Part shown: in pieces, positions 54,435-62,330 of the stretch | Layout of the letters: each line of letters begins with the position of its first letter | How positions within the stretch are numbered: the stretch's first letter is position 1 | Assembly: GCF_024199985.1 (NCBI RefSeq) | Contig: NZ_JANARS010000006.1 | Coordinates: 310,001 to 374,000 of the forward strand | Direction: 5' to 3' | DNA: 64,000 nt | Origin: Nocardioides pinisoli | GTDB taxonomy: Bacteria; Actinomycetota; Actinomycetes; Propionibacteriales; Nocardioidaceae | Program-made: the position numbers and the translations under genes | Notes under the pieces: generated by a model | The model's database searches: none | Seen by the model: the letters and a program-made list of their open reading frames with translations, nothing else | What the model was told of the DNA's origin: nothing

Positions 54435-55655
54435 TCAGACCGGCCCGGCGTCCTCGACGTAGCGCGGCCGGCAGGCGAACCACCCGGCGACCACGCCGGG
54501 GACGGCGGTGGCGGCGAGGACCACGAGCGGTGTCGTCCACGACCCGGTCGCCTCGCGCAGCAGGCCCAGCCCGACGGGTCCGACACACGCCAGCCCGTAG
54601 CCGATGCCCTGGACGAAGCCCGAGACGGTCGAGGCGACCTGCGGGCTCCGCGTCCGGTGGTTGATGAGCGTCATGCAGAGCGGGAAGGTGCTGACCCCGA
54701 CACCGAGGGCGCACACCCACAGCACGGTGCCGTCGAGCGGCGCGACCGCCAGCCCCAGGTAGCCCGCGACCAGCACCACCGAGCAGGCGACGACGACCAC
54801 GAACGGGTTGGCCAGGCGGGTGGCCACGTGCGGGACCACCAGCGCCGCGAGCACGCCCCACACCGAGTAGAGCCCGACCATCGATCCACCGAGCGAGGCG
54901 CTGGCGCCTGCGTCGGTGAGCACGGCCGGCACCCACGTGATGATGCTGTAGTTGGAGAGCGACATCATCGCGAACAACCCCACCAGCCCCCAGACGGTCG
55001 ACGACCGGGCGATCCGCGGCCGGGCCACGGGCGACCCGGACGGGACGGGCGCGTGGTGGTCGGCCGGCAGCCGGACCGCGAGCGCCAGCCAGACCGCGGC
55101 GGCCACCGCCGCCGGCACCGCCCAGATCCCCACCGACCACCGCCAGGACGCGGCCTCGGCGACGGGCACCGCCAGGAGCGGCGCGACGAACTGGCCCGTC
55201 TGCATCAGCAGGAGGTACGACGACGTCCACAGCGCGATGCGGTCGGCGAACCACACCTTGACCAGGGGCACGATCACGACGTTGGCGGCGCCGATGCCGG
55301 CCAGCGCCAGCACGGTCGAGGCCACGAGCACGGCGGGCGTCGGGGAGAAGGCGCGCAGCACGATCGCGAGCGCCGAGAGGAAGAGCGCGACCGTCGCGGT
55401 GCGCTCGAGGCCGAAGCGCCTCGTCACGACGGGGGCGAGGAAGCCGAAGACGGCGAACGTCGCTGCCGGGACGGTGCCCAGCAGGCCCGCCACCGCCAGC
55501 CCGAACCCGAGGTCGTCGCCGATGATCTCGAGCAGCGGGGTGAAGCCGGTGACGGCCGTGCGCAGGTTGACCGCGGTCAGCGCCACGGCGAGTCCGGCCC
55601 ACACGAGCAGGCGACGACGGTCCACCGGGACACTGGACGGCAGCAGGGTGGTCAC
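54435..55655 (-). CDS. MFS transporter, CynX/NimT-like
   Basis: The 406-aa protein has 12 helices and resembles the CynX cyanate/2-nitroimidazole group: VALTAVNLRTAVTGFTPLLE at helix 1, GLLGTVPAATFAVFGFLAPV at helix 2, and SLSNYSIITWVPAVLTDAG in the second half. The substrate is not known. The GTG at 55655 has GGAG upstream and was preferred over a longer start. It is divergent from a GntR regulator with 38 bp between the starts. Confidence 0.87.
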   Translation of the reverse strand: MTTLLPSSVPVDRRRLLVWAGLAVALTAVNLRTAVTGFTPLLEIIGDDLGFGLAVAGLLGTVPAATFAVFGFLAPVVTRRFGLERTATVALFLSALAIVLRAFSPTPAVLVASTVLALAGIGAANVVIVPLVKVWFADRIALWTSSYLLLMQTGQFVAPLLAVPVAEAASWRWSVGIWAVPAAVAAAVWLALAVRLPADHHAPVPSGSPVARPRIARSSTVWGLVGLFAMMSLSNYSIITWVPAVLTDAGASASLGGSMVGLYSVWGVLAALVVPHVATRLANPFVVVVACSVVLVAGYLGLAVAPLDGTVLWVCALGVGVSTFPLCMTLINHRTRSPQVASTVSGFVQGIGYGLACVGPVGLGLLREATGSWTTPLVVLAATAVPGVVAGWFACRPRYVEDAGPV

Positions 55656-55678
55656 ACGGGCTCCACGGGATCGACGAA

Positions 55679-55689
55679 TGATGGGATCA
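55679..55689. promoter_or_regulatory. GntR/FadR-type operator candidate
   Basis: TGATGGGATCA is a perfect TGAT-N3-ATCA inverted repeat, the size and symmetry expected for FadR-subfamily sites. It lies 4 bp before the GntR start and 24 bp before the divergent MFS start, so one dimer could block both genes. Confidence 0.5.
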
Positions 55690-55693
55690 TGGG

Positions 55694-56374
55694 ATGAATG
55701 ACCGGCAGTCTGGCACACCGGGTCCGGTGCGTCGAGTGGGTCTGATCGACCAGGTCGCGGCGCGCTTCCAGGAGGAGATCACCTCCGGGCGCTGGCCCGT
55801 CGGCGAGCGGATCCCGATCGAGGGCGAGCTGGCGACGTCGTTCGGGGTGGGCCGCAACACCGTCCGCGAGGCGCTGCAGTCGCTCGTCCACGCGGGCCTG
55901 CTCAGCCGCGAGCAGGGCCGCGGCACCTTCGTCATCTCCCGCTCCGAGCTGAGCGGGTCGCTGTCCCGGCAGCTGGCCGGAGGCAGCCGTCAGCACTACC
56001 TCGAGCTGCGCCTGGCGCTCGACAGCACCGCCGCCTCGCTGGCCGCGCTACGTCGTACGGACGCCGACGTCGACGATTTGCGCCGACTGTGCGACGAGCG
56101 AGAGGCGAGCTGGGACACCGACGACCCCGACGCGCGGGCGGGCGCGGACCTCGCGCTGCACCGCGCGATCGTGGCCGCGACGCACAACCCGCTCTACGTG
56201 CACCTCTACTCCAGCATGACCGACGTCTTCGCCAGCCACATGCGCGACGAGGTGTCAGGTGACGACGACGCCGTGCACCGCCACCACCGCGACCTGGTCG
56301 AGGCCATCGCCGAGGGCGACGCGGGTCGGGCGTCCGGGCTCGTGACGTCCATCTTCGAGCCCTTCATGTCCTGA
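55694..56374 (+). CDS. GntR-family regulator, FadR/FCD subfamily
   Basis: The 226-aa protein has an N-terminal winged helix (LIDQVAARFQEEITSGRWPV, GVGRNTVREALQSLVHAGLL, REQGRGTFV). The all-helical FCD ligand domain includes the usual metal-site region (DLALHRAIVAATHNPLYVHL) and a second His near HRHHRDLVEAI. It probably represses the divergent MFS transporter until a small carboxylate binds. The ATG at 55694 is right after the operator candidate. Confidence 0.92.
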   Translation: MNDRQSGTPGPVRRVGLIDQVAARFQEEITSGRWPVGERIPIEGELATSFGVGRNTVREALQSLVHAGLLSREQGRGTFVISRSELSGSLSRQLAGGSRQHYLELRLALDSTAASLAALRRTDADVDDLRRLCDEREASWDTDDPDARAGADLALHRAIVAATHNPLYVHLYSSMTDVFASHMRDEVSGDDDAVHRHHRDLVEAIAEGDAGRASGLVTSIFEPFMS

Positions 56375-56420
56375 CCCGCGTCGCGGGACAGGCCGGGGCG
56401 GGCCTGGCCGGGACGTGCCC

Positions 56421-57593
56421 TCAGAGGGTCTCGAAGCCCATCCCGGCCTTCTGCAGGCGGGTCAGCAGCGCGTCGCCCATGGCCTGGGCCGGGGTGACCT
56501 GCCCGGCGGTGGCGGGGTTGTCGTCGAGGGCGAGGCAGAGGGCGGCCTCGGAGAGCATCTTGGCGGTCTCGGTGTAGCCCGGGTCGCCGCCGGAGACGCG
56601 GGTGTGCACGGTCTGCCCGCCGGCCTCCCCCACGAAGTCGACGGTGAACCACGACGTGCGCCGCTTCGCCTCGTCGGGCCCCGATCCCTGCGGCACCTTC
56701 GACGTGATGAGGTCGCGCAGCGGCTTCACCTGCGCGGCGAGCGTCAGCGCGCCGACGCCGGCCGCACCACCCGCGGCGTAGCGCAGCGTCTTGGTCCCCG
56801 CCCAGTGGGAGTAGCGGAACCTCGGGCCGTACGACGCCAGCGCGGCGCCGCTGCGCGCCACGATGATCGGGTCGATCGTGGGCAGCGGCAGCAGCCAGTA
56901 GCCGAGCACCGGGTCGCGGTGGGGCGTGCCCCGGACGGCGCGCGACGACCGGCCCTCCGGCCGCGGCTCCGCGCGTCGGCGGGCGGCGTACATCGCACGC
57001 ATCTGGCTGGCCCGCCCGAACTGCTCCATCGCCGAGCGGAAGGTGCCGCCGGAGAACATGCCGCCGGACCGGACGACGCCGCGCAGCGTGATCGGCTCGT
57101 CGGACGGCAGCTGCTGCACGGTGTAGTAGGCGCCCAGGTCGTGCGGGATCGAGTCGAAGCCGCACGCGTGCACGAGACGGGCGCCGGTGCGGACGGCGGT
57201 CTGGTGGTGCTCGAGGAACATCCGGTCCACGAACTCCGGCTCGCCGGTGAGGTCGAGGTAGTCGGTGCCGGCCTCGGCGCACGCGGCCACGAGCGGGCCG
57301 CCGTGCTCGAGGTAGGGCCCGATCGTGGTGGCGACCACGCGGGTGCGACTCGCGATGTCGGACAGGGCGGCAGCGTCGGTGGAGTCGGCGACCAGCACCT
57401 CGACGTCGCTCGCGCCGGCCTCGTCGAGGCGTTGCCGCACGGCCTCCAGCTTGTCGGCGTTGCGGCCGGCGATCGCCCACCGCAGCCCGGCCGGCGCCTC
57501 CGCGGCGAGGTAGTCGGCGGTGAGCCCGCCGGTGAACCCCGTGGCACCGAAGAGGACGAGGTCGAGGTCGCGGTCGGCGCGGCGGTCGCTCAT
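56421..57593 (-). CDS. Saccharopine dehydrogenase-like / trans-acting enoyl reductase family protein
   Basis: The 390-aa protein has an N-terminal NAD(P)-binding fold (LDLVLFGATGFTGGLTADYL, LRWAIAGRNADKLEAVRQRL), then TRVVATTIGPYLEHGGPLVA and DYLDLTGEPEFVDRMFLEHH. This fits the saccharopine-dehydrogenase-like family that includes mycobacterial trans-acting enoyl reductases (Rv2953 type). No polyketide genes are nearby, so its substrate is open. The ATG at 57593 was chosen over an upstream extension. Confidence 0.85.
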   Translation of the reverse strand: MSDRRADRDLDLVLFGATGFTGGLTADYLAAEAPAGLRWAIAGRNADKLEAVRQRLDEAGASDVEVLVADSTDAAALSDIASRTRVVATTIGPYLEHGGPLVAACAEAGTDYLDLTGEPEFVDRMFLEHHQTAVRTGARLVHACGFDSIPHDLGAYYTVQQLPSDEPITLRGVVRSGGMFSGGTFRSAMEQFGRASQMRAMYAARRRAEPRPEGRSSRAVRGTPHRDPVLGYWLLPLPTIDPIIVARSGAALASYGPRFRYSHWAGTKTLRYAAGGAAGVGALTLAAQVKPLRDLITSKVPQGSGPDEAKRRTSWFTVDFVGEAGGQTVHTRVSGGDPGYTETAKMLSEAALCLALDDNPATAGQVTPAQAMGDALLTRLQKAGMGFETL

Positions 57594-57645
57594 CGCGCCA
57601 TCGTGCCACGCGGAACCACGTCCGCCACGGCTGCGTCCCACCGCC

Positions 57646-59535
57646 ATGGCCACCGCCCCGCCCACCCGCACCCGCCTCCGCACCCTCGTCACCGGTGCCA
57701 CGGTCGTCACCAGCCTCGCCGCCGCGGTCGGCGTCGGCTACGCCCTGGGCAACGACCCCGGCCCCGGCGACGGCGGCCGCCCGCCCGCCTCGCCGATCGC
57801 GCTCGCCAACGCCGACCTCACGGTCGCCGCCGGGTGCGAGGAGCTCCTCGACTCCTACGTCGACCGGGCGCTCGAGGCGGTCGGGCCCTACGGCTGGGGC
57901 GGCCCGGTCGTCTACGACGTGATGTCCGGGGCCGGCGCCGCCGCCTCGGAGGCGACCTCGTCGGACGCGGCCCGGTCGACGGCGAGCACCTCGCGCAGCA
58001 CCAGCAACGAGTCGGGCACCAACGTGCAGGAGGTCGGCGTCGACGAGGCCGACGTCGTGAAGGTCGCCGGCAGCCTCCTGCTGCGGCTCCGCGACGGCGA
58101 GCTGCTGGCCTACGACGTCGCCGGCGAGGAGCCGCGACTGCTGTCCTCGACCCCGCTGGACGACGCGCGCGGCAGCGACGGGTGGGTCGGCGACCCCGGC
58201 GGCGAGATGGTCCTCGTCGGCGGGCGCGCGGTGGTCCTCGGCACCTCGCCGGACGGGCGGACGACGACCATCACCACCGTCGACCTCGCCGACCCCAACT
58301 CCCCCGCCGTGGTCGACGCGACCACCGTCGCGGGTCGTGCGTCGGCGGTGCGGCTGCACGGCGACGTCGTACGCGTCGTGCTGCAGAACGGCCTGCCCGA
58401 GCTCGACTTCTCCGTCCCCGACGGGGCCCTCGGCCAGCTCCGGGCGCGGCTGCGCAACCGGGCGCTCGTGCGCGCCACCACCCTGGCCGACTGGCTGCCC
58501 ACGGTCGACGGCACGCCGCTCGTCGACTGCGAGGACGTGGCGATCCCCGAGGACGACGTCGCACTGGGCACCACCACCCTGCTGGCCTTCGACCCGGCCG
58601 ATCCCACCGCGCGCACCACGACCGCCGTCGCCACCGACTCCGCGCTCTCCTACTTCTCGACCGACCGCTTCTACCTCGCCGCGAGCGCACCGCAGTGGGG
58701 CTGGGTGGACTGCCTGGGCTGCCGTCCGACCGGGTTCACGGACGTCGACGGCACCACGCCGCTGTTCGCGTTCGCGCTCGACGGGACGGACGCGACGTAC
58801 GTCGCCTCGGGCGAGGTGGAGGGCACGATCGCCGACCGCTGGTCGATGGACGCCGTGGGCGGCTCCCTCCGCGTCGCGGTCGGCCCGAGCAGCGAGACGG
58901 GCGCCTTCAACTCGGTGCTGACCCTGCGCGAGGACGGCTCGGAGCTCGTCGAGGAGGGCCGTGTCGACCAGCTCGGCGTCGGCGAGGAGATCAAGTCGGT
59001 GCGGTGGTTCGACGACCTCGCGATCGTGGTGACCTTCCGCCAGACCGACCCGCTCTACGCGATCGACCTCACCGACCCGGCCGCGCCGCGGCTGCTCGGC
59101 GACCTCAAGATCCCGGGCTTCTCGGAGTACCTCCACCCGCTCGGTGAGCAGCGCCTCCTCGGGATGGGCCAGGACGCCTCGCTGGAGGGCGTCACCCGCG
59201 GGGCGCAGGCGGCGCTCTTCGACGTCACCGACCTCACCGACCCGCGCCGGCTCGACGTCGTCCGCTACGCCGAGGGCACCCAGGCCGCGGCGGCCACGGA
59301 CCCGCGCCAGCTCACCTGGCTGCCCGAGCGGCGCACCGTCCTGACCGTCGTGAGCCAGGGCTGGACCGGCACCACCGGCTGGGTCTCCGTCCTCTCGCTC
59401 GCCGACGGGTCGATGAGCAACCGGATGGTCGAGGTCGAGCACGGCACCGACGTCGCCGACGTCCGCCTCGTGCCCCTGGCGTCCGGCAAGGTCGCCCTGG
59501 TGACCGGTGAGGACGTGTCGTTCTTCGACCTGTGA
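57646..59535 (+). CDS. Secreted C-terminal beta-propeller protein (PF09826-like)
   Basis: The 629-aa protein has an N-terminal membrane anchor or signal (about residues 12-35, LVTGATVVTSLAAAVGVGYA). A Ser-rich stretch leads to NVQEVGVDEADVVKVAG, the hallmark of the beta-propeller family. Propeller blades fill the rest: SVRWFDDLAIVVTFRQTDPL, YAIDLTDPAAPRLLGDLKIP and GFSEYLHPLGEQRLLGMGQD. These are surface proteins of unknown role. The ATG at 57646 gives a proper signal; longer frames were rejected. Confidence 0.88.
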   Translation: MATAPPTRTRLRTLVTGATVVTSLAAAVGVGYALGNDPGPGDGGRPPASPIALANADLTVAAGCEELLDSYVDRALEAVGPYGWGGPVVYDVMSGAGAAASEATSSDAARSTASTSRSTSNESGTNVQEVGVDEADVVKVAGSLLLRLRDGELLAYDVAGEEPRLLSSTPLDDARGSDGWVGDPGGEMVLVGGRAVVLGTSPDGRTTTITTVDLADPNSPAVVDATTVAGRASAVRLHGDVVRVVLQNGLPELDFSVPDGALGQLRARLRNRALVRATTLADWLPTVDGTPLVDCEDVAIPEDDVALGTTTLLAFDPADPTARTTTAVATDSALSYFSTDRFYLAASAPQWGWVDCLGCRPTGFTDVDGTTPLFAFALDGTDATYVASGEVEGTIADRWSMDAVGGSLRVAVGPSSETGAFNSVLTLREDGSELVEEGRVDQLGVGEEIKSVRWFDDLAIVVTFRQTDPLYAIDLTDPAAPRLLGDLKIPGFSEYLHPLGEQRLLGMGQDASLEGVTRGAQAALFDVTDLTDPRRLDVVRYAEGTQAAAATDPRQLTWLPERRTVLTVVSQGWTGTTGWVSVLSLADGSMSNRMVEVEHGTDVADVRLVPLASGKVALVTGEDVSFFDL

Positions 59536-59565
59536 GGCGGGTCGCGGTCGTCGTACGCTCGTGGC

Positions 59566-59832
59566 ATGTGCCGCAACATCCGACCGCTCAACAACTTCGA
59601 GCCGCCCGCGACGCGCGACGAGGTCACGGCGGCCGCCCTGCAGTACGTGCGCAAGGTGGCCGGCACGACGAAGCCGTCGCAGGCCAACGAGGAGGTCTTC
59701 TACGCAGCGGTGAAGGAGATCGCCCACATCACCGAGCACCTGCTCGACGACCTCGTCACCACGGCGCCGCCGAAGAACCGCGAGGTCGAGGCTGCCAAGG
59801 CCCGCGCCCGCGCCCAGGCGCGCTACGCGTGA
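59566..59832 (+). CDS. DUF2277 family protein
   Basis: The 88-aa protein starts MCRNIRPLNNFEPPATRDEV and ends AKARARAQARYA, matching the DUF2277 family. Members are small, helical and cytosolic, with an invariant CRNIRxLxNFEP start. The function is unknown. Its stop overlaps the start of the sirtuin gene by 4 bp, so the two are translated together. Confidence 0.92.
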   Translation: MCRNIRPLNNFEPPATRDEVTAAALQYVRKVAGTTKPSQANEEVFYAAVKEIAHITEHLLDDLVTTAPPKNREVEAAKARARAQARYA

Positions 59833-60659
59833 GCCTCGCCCCTTCCGCCCCGTGCGAGGACGAGGCCCTCGACCTGCTCGCCTCGCGGCCGCTGGTCGTG
59901 CTGACCGGCGCCGGGCTGTCGACCGACTCCGGCATCCCCGACTACCGCGGCCCGGGGTCGCCCTCCCGTGCCCCGATGACCTACCAGGAGTTCGTCGCCA
60001 CCCCGCAGGCGCAGCAGCGCTACTGGGCCCGCAGCCACCTCGGCTGGCAGCGGATGGGCCGCGCCGTCCCCAACGCCGGCCACCGCGCGCTGGCGGCGCT
60101 CGACCCCGACCTGCTGATCACCCAGAACGTCGACGGCCTACACGAGTCCGCCGGGTCGCGGCGCCTCGTCGCCCTCCACGGCCGGGTCGCCGACGTCGTC
60201 TGCCTGACCTGTCGTACGACGTCCTCGCGCGCGGCGCTCGAGACCGAGCTCGACCTCCTCAACCCCGGGTGGCTGGAGCGGCACGGCTGGGTGGCGTCGC
60301 GGCCCGACGGCGACGTCGACCTCGACGACACCCACGACTTCGTGGTGCCGCGCTGCCCGTGCGGCGGGTCGCTCAAGCCCGACGTGGTCTTCTTCGGGGA
60401 GAACGTGCCGCCCGACCGCGTCGCCCGCTGCTACGCCGCCGTCGAGGCGCTCGGCCACGACGGCGCCCTGCTGGTGGCCGGGTCGTCGCTGACGGTGATG
60501 AGCGGGCTGCGCTTCGTGAAGCGGGCGGCCCAGGGAGGCACGCCGATCGTCATCGTCAACCGCGGGCTGACCCGCGGCGACGCGCTGGCGACGTACAAGC
60601 TCGAGGTGGGGTGCAGCGAGTTCCTGGGCGAACTGTGCACCCGAGTCTCACGCTTCTAG
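59829..60659 (+). CDS. Sir2-family NAD-dependent protein deacylase
   Basis: The 276-aa sirtuin has the NAD-binding LTGAGLSTDSGIPDYRG, TQNVDGLHESAG with the catalytic His in LHGRVADVVC, and zinc Cys pairs in VCLTC and RCPCGG. SLKPDVVFFGENVP and LVAGSSLTVMSG follow. It removes acyl groups from lysines using NAD. The insert around LNPGWLERHGWVASRPDGDV is typical of the actinobacterial/plant SIRT4-like class. The GTG at 59829 overlaps the DUF2277 stop. Confidence 0.93.
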   Translation: MSLAPSAPCEDEALDLLASRPLVVLTGAGLSTDSGIPDYRGPGSPSRAPMTYQEFVATPQAQQRYWARSHLGWQRMGRAVPNAGHRALAALDPDLLITQNVDGLHESAGSRRLVALHGRVADVVCLTCRTTSSRAALETELDLLNPGWLERHGWVASRPDGDVDLDDTHDFVVPRCPCGGSLKPDVVFFGENVPPDRVARCYAAVEALGHDGALLVAGSSLTVMSGLRFVKRAAQGGTPIVIVNRGLTRGDALATYKLEVGCSEFLGELCTRVSRF

Positions 60660-60663
60660 GCCC

Positions 60664-60708
60664 AGATCTCGGCCGTGAAGTGGGGCGGTCCCCGGATATC
60701 CGGTGACC
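60664..60708 (+). repeat. Dispersed 45-bp repeat, copy B (mate at 42006-42050)
   Basis: This copy starts 4 bp after the sirtuin stop and runs toward the convergent DtxR gene (stop at 60763). It matches copy A at 37 of 45 positions but lacks the 30-bp palindrome. GGATATCC and CCGGATATCCGG give it some internal symmetry. It may act as a terminator or be a small mobile repeat. Confidence 0.7.
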
Positions 60709-60762
60709 ACCCCCTCCCGGCCAGCCGGCCCCCGGATCCGCACCCGCCGAACCCCGGGTGGC

Positions 60763-61452
60763 CTAGCGGCGCACGAAGATGTGCTCGGCCGCCTCGACGA
60801 CGAGCTCGGCGGTCTCGCCGCCCGACCCGATGAGGATGCCCTCGTCGGTGCGGGCGATGGTCACGGTCTTGCCGGGGAGCGCCCCGACGCGGCGGAGCAG
60901 GCCCATCAGCTCCTCGTCCTTCTGCATCTCCTCGGAGATCCGCTTGACGTGGACGCGCTGGTCCTCCGCGACGGCGGCGCCCGAGAGCGGCTCGACGTTG
61001 TCCATGAAGTGCTCGCCGGCGACGTCGCCGAGCTCGTCGAGGCCGGGGATGGGGTTGCCGTAGGGCGACTCGGTCGGGTGGTCGAGCAGCTCGAGCAGCC
61101 GGCGCTCGACGGTCTCCGACATCACGTGCTCCCACCGGCACGCCTCGGCGTGCACGAGCTCCCAGTCGAGGCCGATGACGTCGGTCAGCAGCCGCTCGGC
61201 CAGCCGGTGCTTGCGCATGACGCGCGTGGCGAGAAGCTGGCCCTCCTCGGTGAGCTCGAGGTGGCGGTCGCCCTGCACGGTGAGCAGCCCGTCACGCTCC
61301 ATCCGGGCCACGGTCTGCGACACCGTCGGTCCGGACTGGTGCAGCCGCTCGGCGATGCGGGCACGCAGCGGCACGATGCCCTCCTCCACGAGCTCGTAGA
61401 TCGTGCGGAGGTACATCTCGGTGGTGTCGATCAGGTCACTCACGGTCGTCAT
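60763..61452 (-). CDS. DtxR/IdeR-family metal-dependent regulator
   Basis: The 229-aa protein has the DtxR layout: a winged helix (LIDTTEMYLRTIYELVEEGI, LHQSGPTVSQTVARMERDGL), a metal-binding dimerisation domain (MRKHRLAERLLTDVIGLDWE, CRWEHVMSETVERRLLELL) and a C-terminal SH3-like domain (VTIARTDEGILIGSGG). Length and the CRWEHVMS motif favour the iron-sensing IdeR/DmdR class over MntR. It would repress iron-uptake genes when iron is plentiful. The ATG at 61452 was chosen. Confidence 0.93.
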   Translation of the reverse strand: MTTVSDLIDTTEMYLRTIYELVEEGIVPLRARIAERLHQSGPTVSQTVARMERDGLLTVQGDRHLELTEEGQLLATRVMRKHRLAERLLTDVIGLDWELVHAEACRWEHVMSETVERRLLELLDHPTESPYGNPIPGLDELGDVAGEHFMDNVEPLSGAAVAEDQRVHVKRISEEMQKDEELMGLLRRVGALPGKTVTIARTDEGILIGSGGETAELVVEAAEHIFVRR

Positions 61453-61505
61453 TGTGTCCCATGCGGCAACTGCGACCCGCATGCGAGGCGTGGCACAGTG
61501 AGCCG

Positions 61506-62297
61506 GTGACCGAGCTCATCGTGCCCCGACGCTTCTGCGGACCTCCCGACTCCGGCAACGGTGGCTGGACCGCCGGGGCCCTGGCGGCCCTCGACGAGGC
61601 CGACGCGCCCGAGGACCGCCGCGGCAGCTGGCCGGCCATCGAGGTGTCGCTGCGCCAGCCACCGCCACTGGACACGCCGCTCGCCGTCACGGCCGAGGGC
61701 GGCGTCACAACCGCGTCCTTCGGCGGGGCGCCGGTCGCGACGGCGCAGCGCGTCGAGCGCGAGATCGCCGACGTCGACCCGGTCGCCCCGGGGGCCGCCG
61801 CGGCAGCCACCTCGTCGTACCCCGGCCACACCTTCCACCCCTTCCCCACGTGCTTCGCCTGTGGCACGGCGCGCGAGGAGGGCGACGGGCTGCGGATCTT
61901 CCCCGGCCCGGTCGGCGAGGGCCCGGGCGGTCACCGGGTGGCGGCACCGTGGACGCCGCACCCGAGCCTCCACGAGGACTGGCACACCTACGTCGACGAG
62001 CACCCCCGCGCCTCGGTCGCCGCCACCTGGGCCGCGCTCGACTGCATCGGGGGCTGGGCCGGCGACCTGACCGAGCGGCTCATGGTGCTCGGCCGGATGA
62101 CCGCGCGCGTCGACGACCTGCCGGTCGTCGGCGAGCCGCACGTCGTCGTCGGGGAGGGGCGCGGCCGGGACGGACGCAAGACCTTCACCGCCTCGACGCT
62201 CTACGACGCCGACGGCCGCGTCGTGGCCACCGCCGAGCACACCTGGGTCGCCGTCGACCCGGCCCTGTTCGGTGGCCGGACCCCCACGTCGGATTGA
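61506..62297 (+). CDS. Hotdog/thioesterase-like protein of unknown substrate
   Basis: The 263-aa protein starts ELIVPRRFCGPPDSGNGGWT, resembling entry segments of double-hotdog thioesterases, and has HPFPTCFACGTAREEGDGLR in the middle. A second half follows with AATWAALDCIGGWAGDL and HTWVAVDPALF. Similar actinobacterial proteins are annotated only as hypothetical or thioesterase-like. The GTG at 61506 lies 53 bp from the divergent DtxR start. The function is open. Confidence 0.68.
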   Translation: MTELIVPRRFCGPPDSGNGGWTAGALAALDEADAPEDRRGSWPAIEVSLRQPPPLDTPLAVTAEGGVTTASFGGAPVATAQRVEREIADVDPVAPGAAAAATSSYPGHTFHPFPTCFACGTAREEGDGLRIFPGPVGEGPGGHRVAAPWTPHPSLHEDWHTYVDEHPRASVAATWAALDCIGGWAGDLTERLMVLGRMTARVDDLPVVGEPHVVVGEGRGRDGRKTFTASTLYDADGRVVATAEHTWVAVDPALFGGRTPTSD

Positions 62298-62306
62298 CCG
62301 CGCCCG

Positions 62307-62322
62307 CCTCTCATTTGAGAGG
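62307..62322. promoter_or_regulatory. Inverted repeat over the GH13 ribosome-binding site
   Basis: CCTCTCA (62307-62313) and TGAGAGG (62316-62322) are perfect arms two bases apart. The right arm contains the likely ribosome-binding site (GAGAGGA) of the glucosidase gene that starts at 62331. It could be an operator or an RNA hairpin that limits translation. Confidence 0.45.
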
Positions 62323-62330
62323 ATGGCGCC

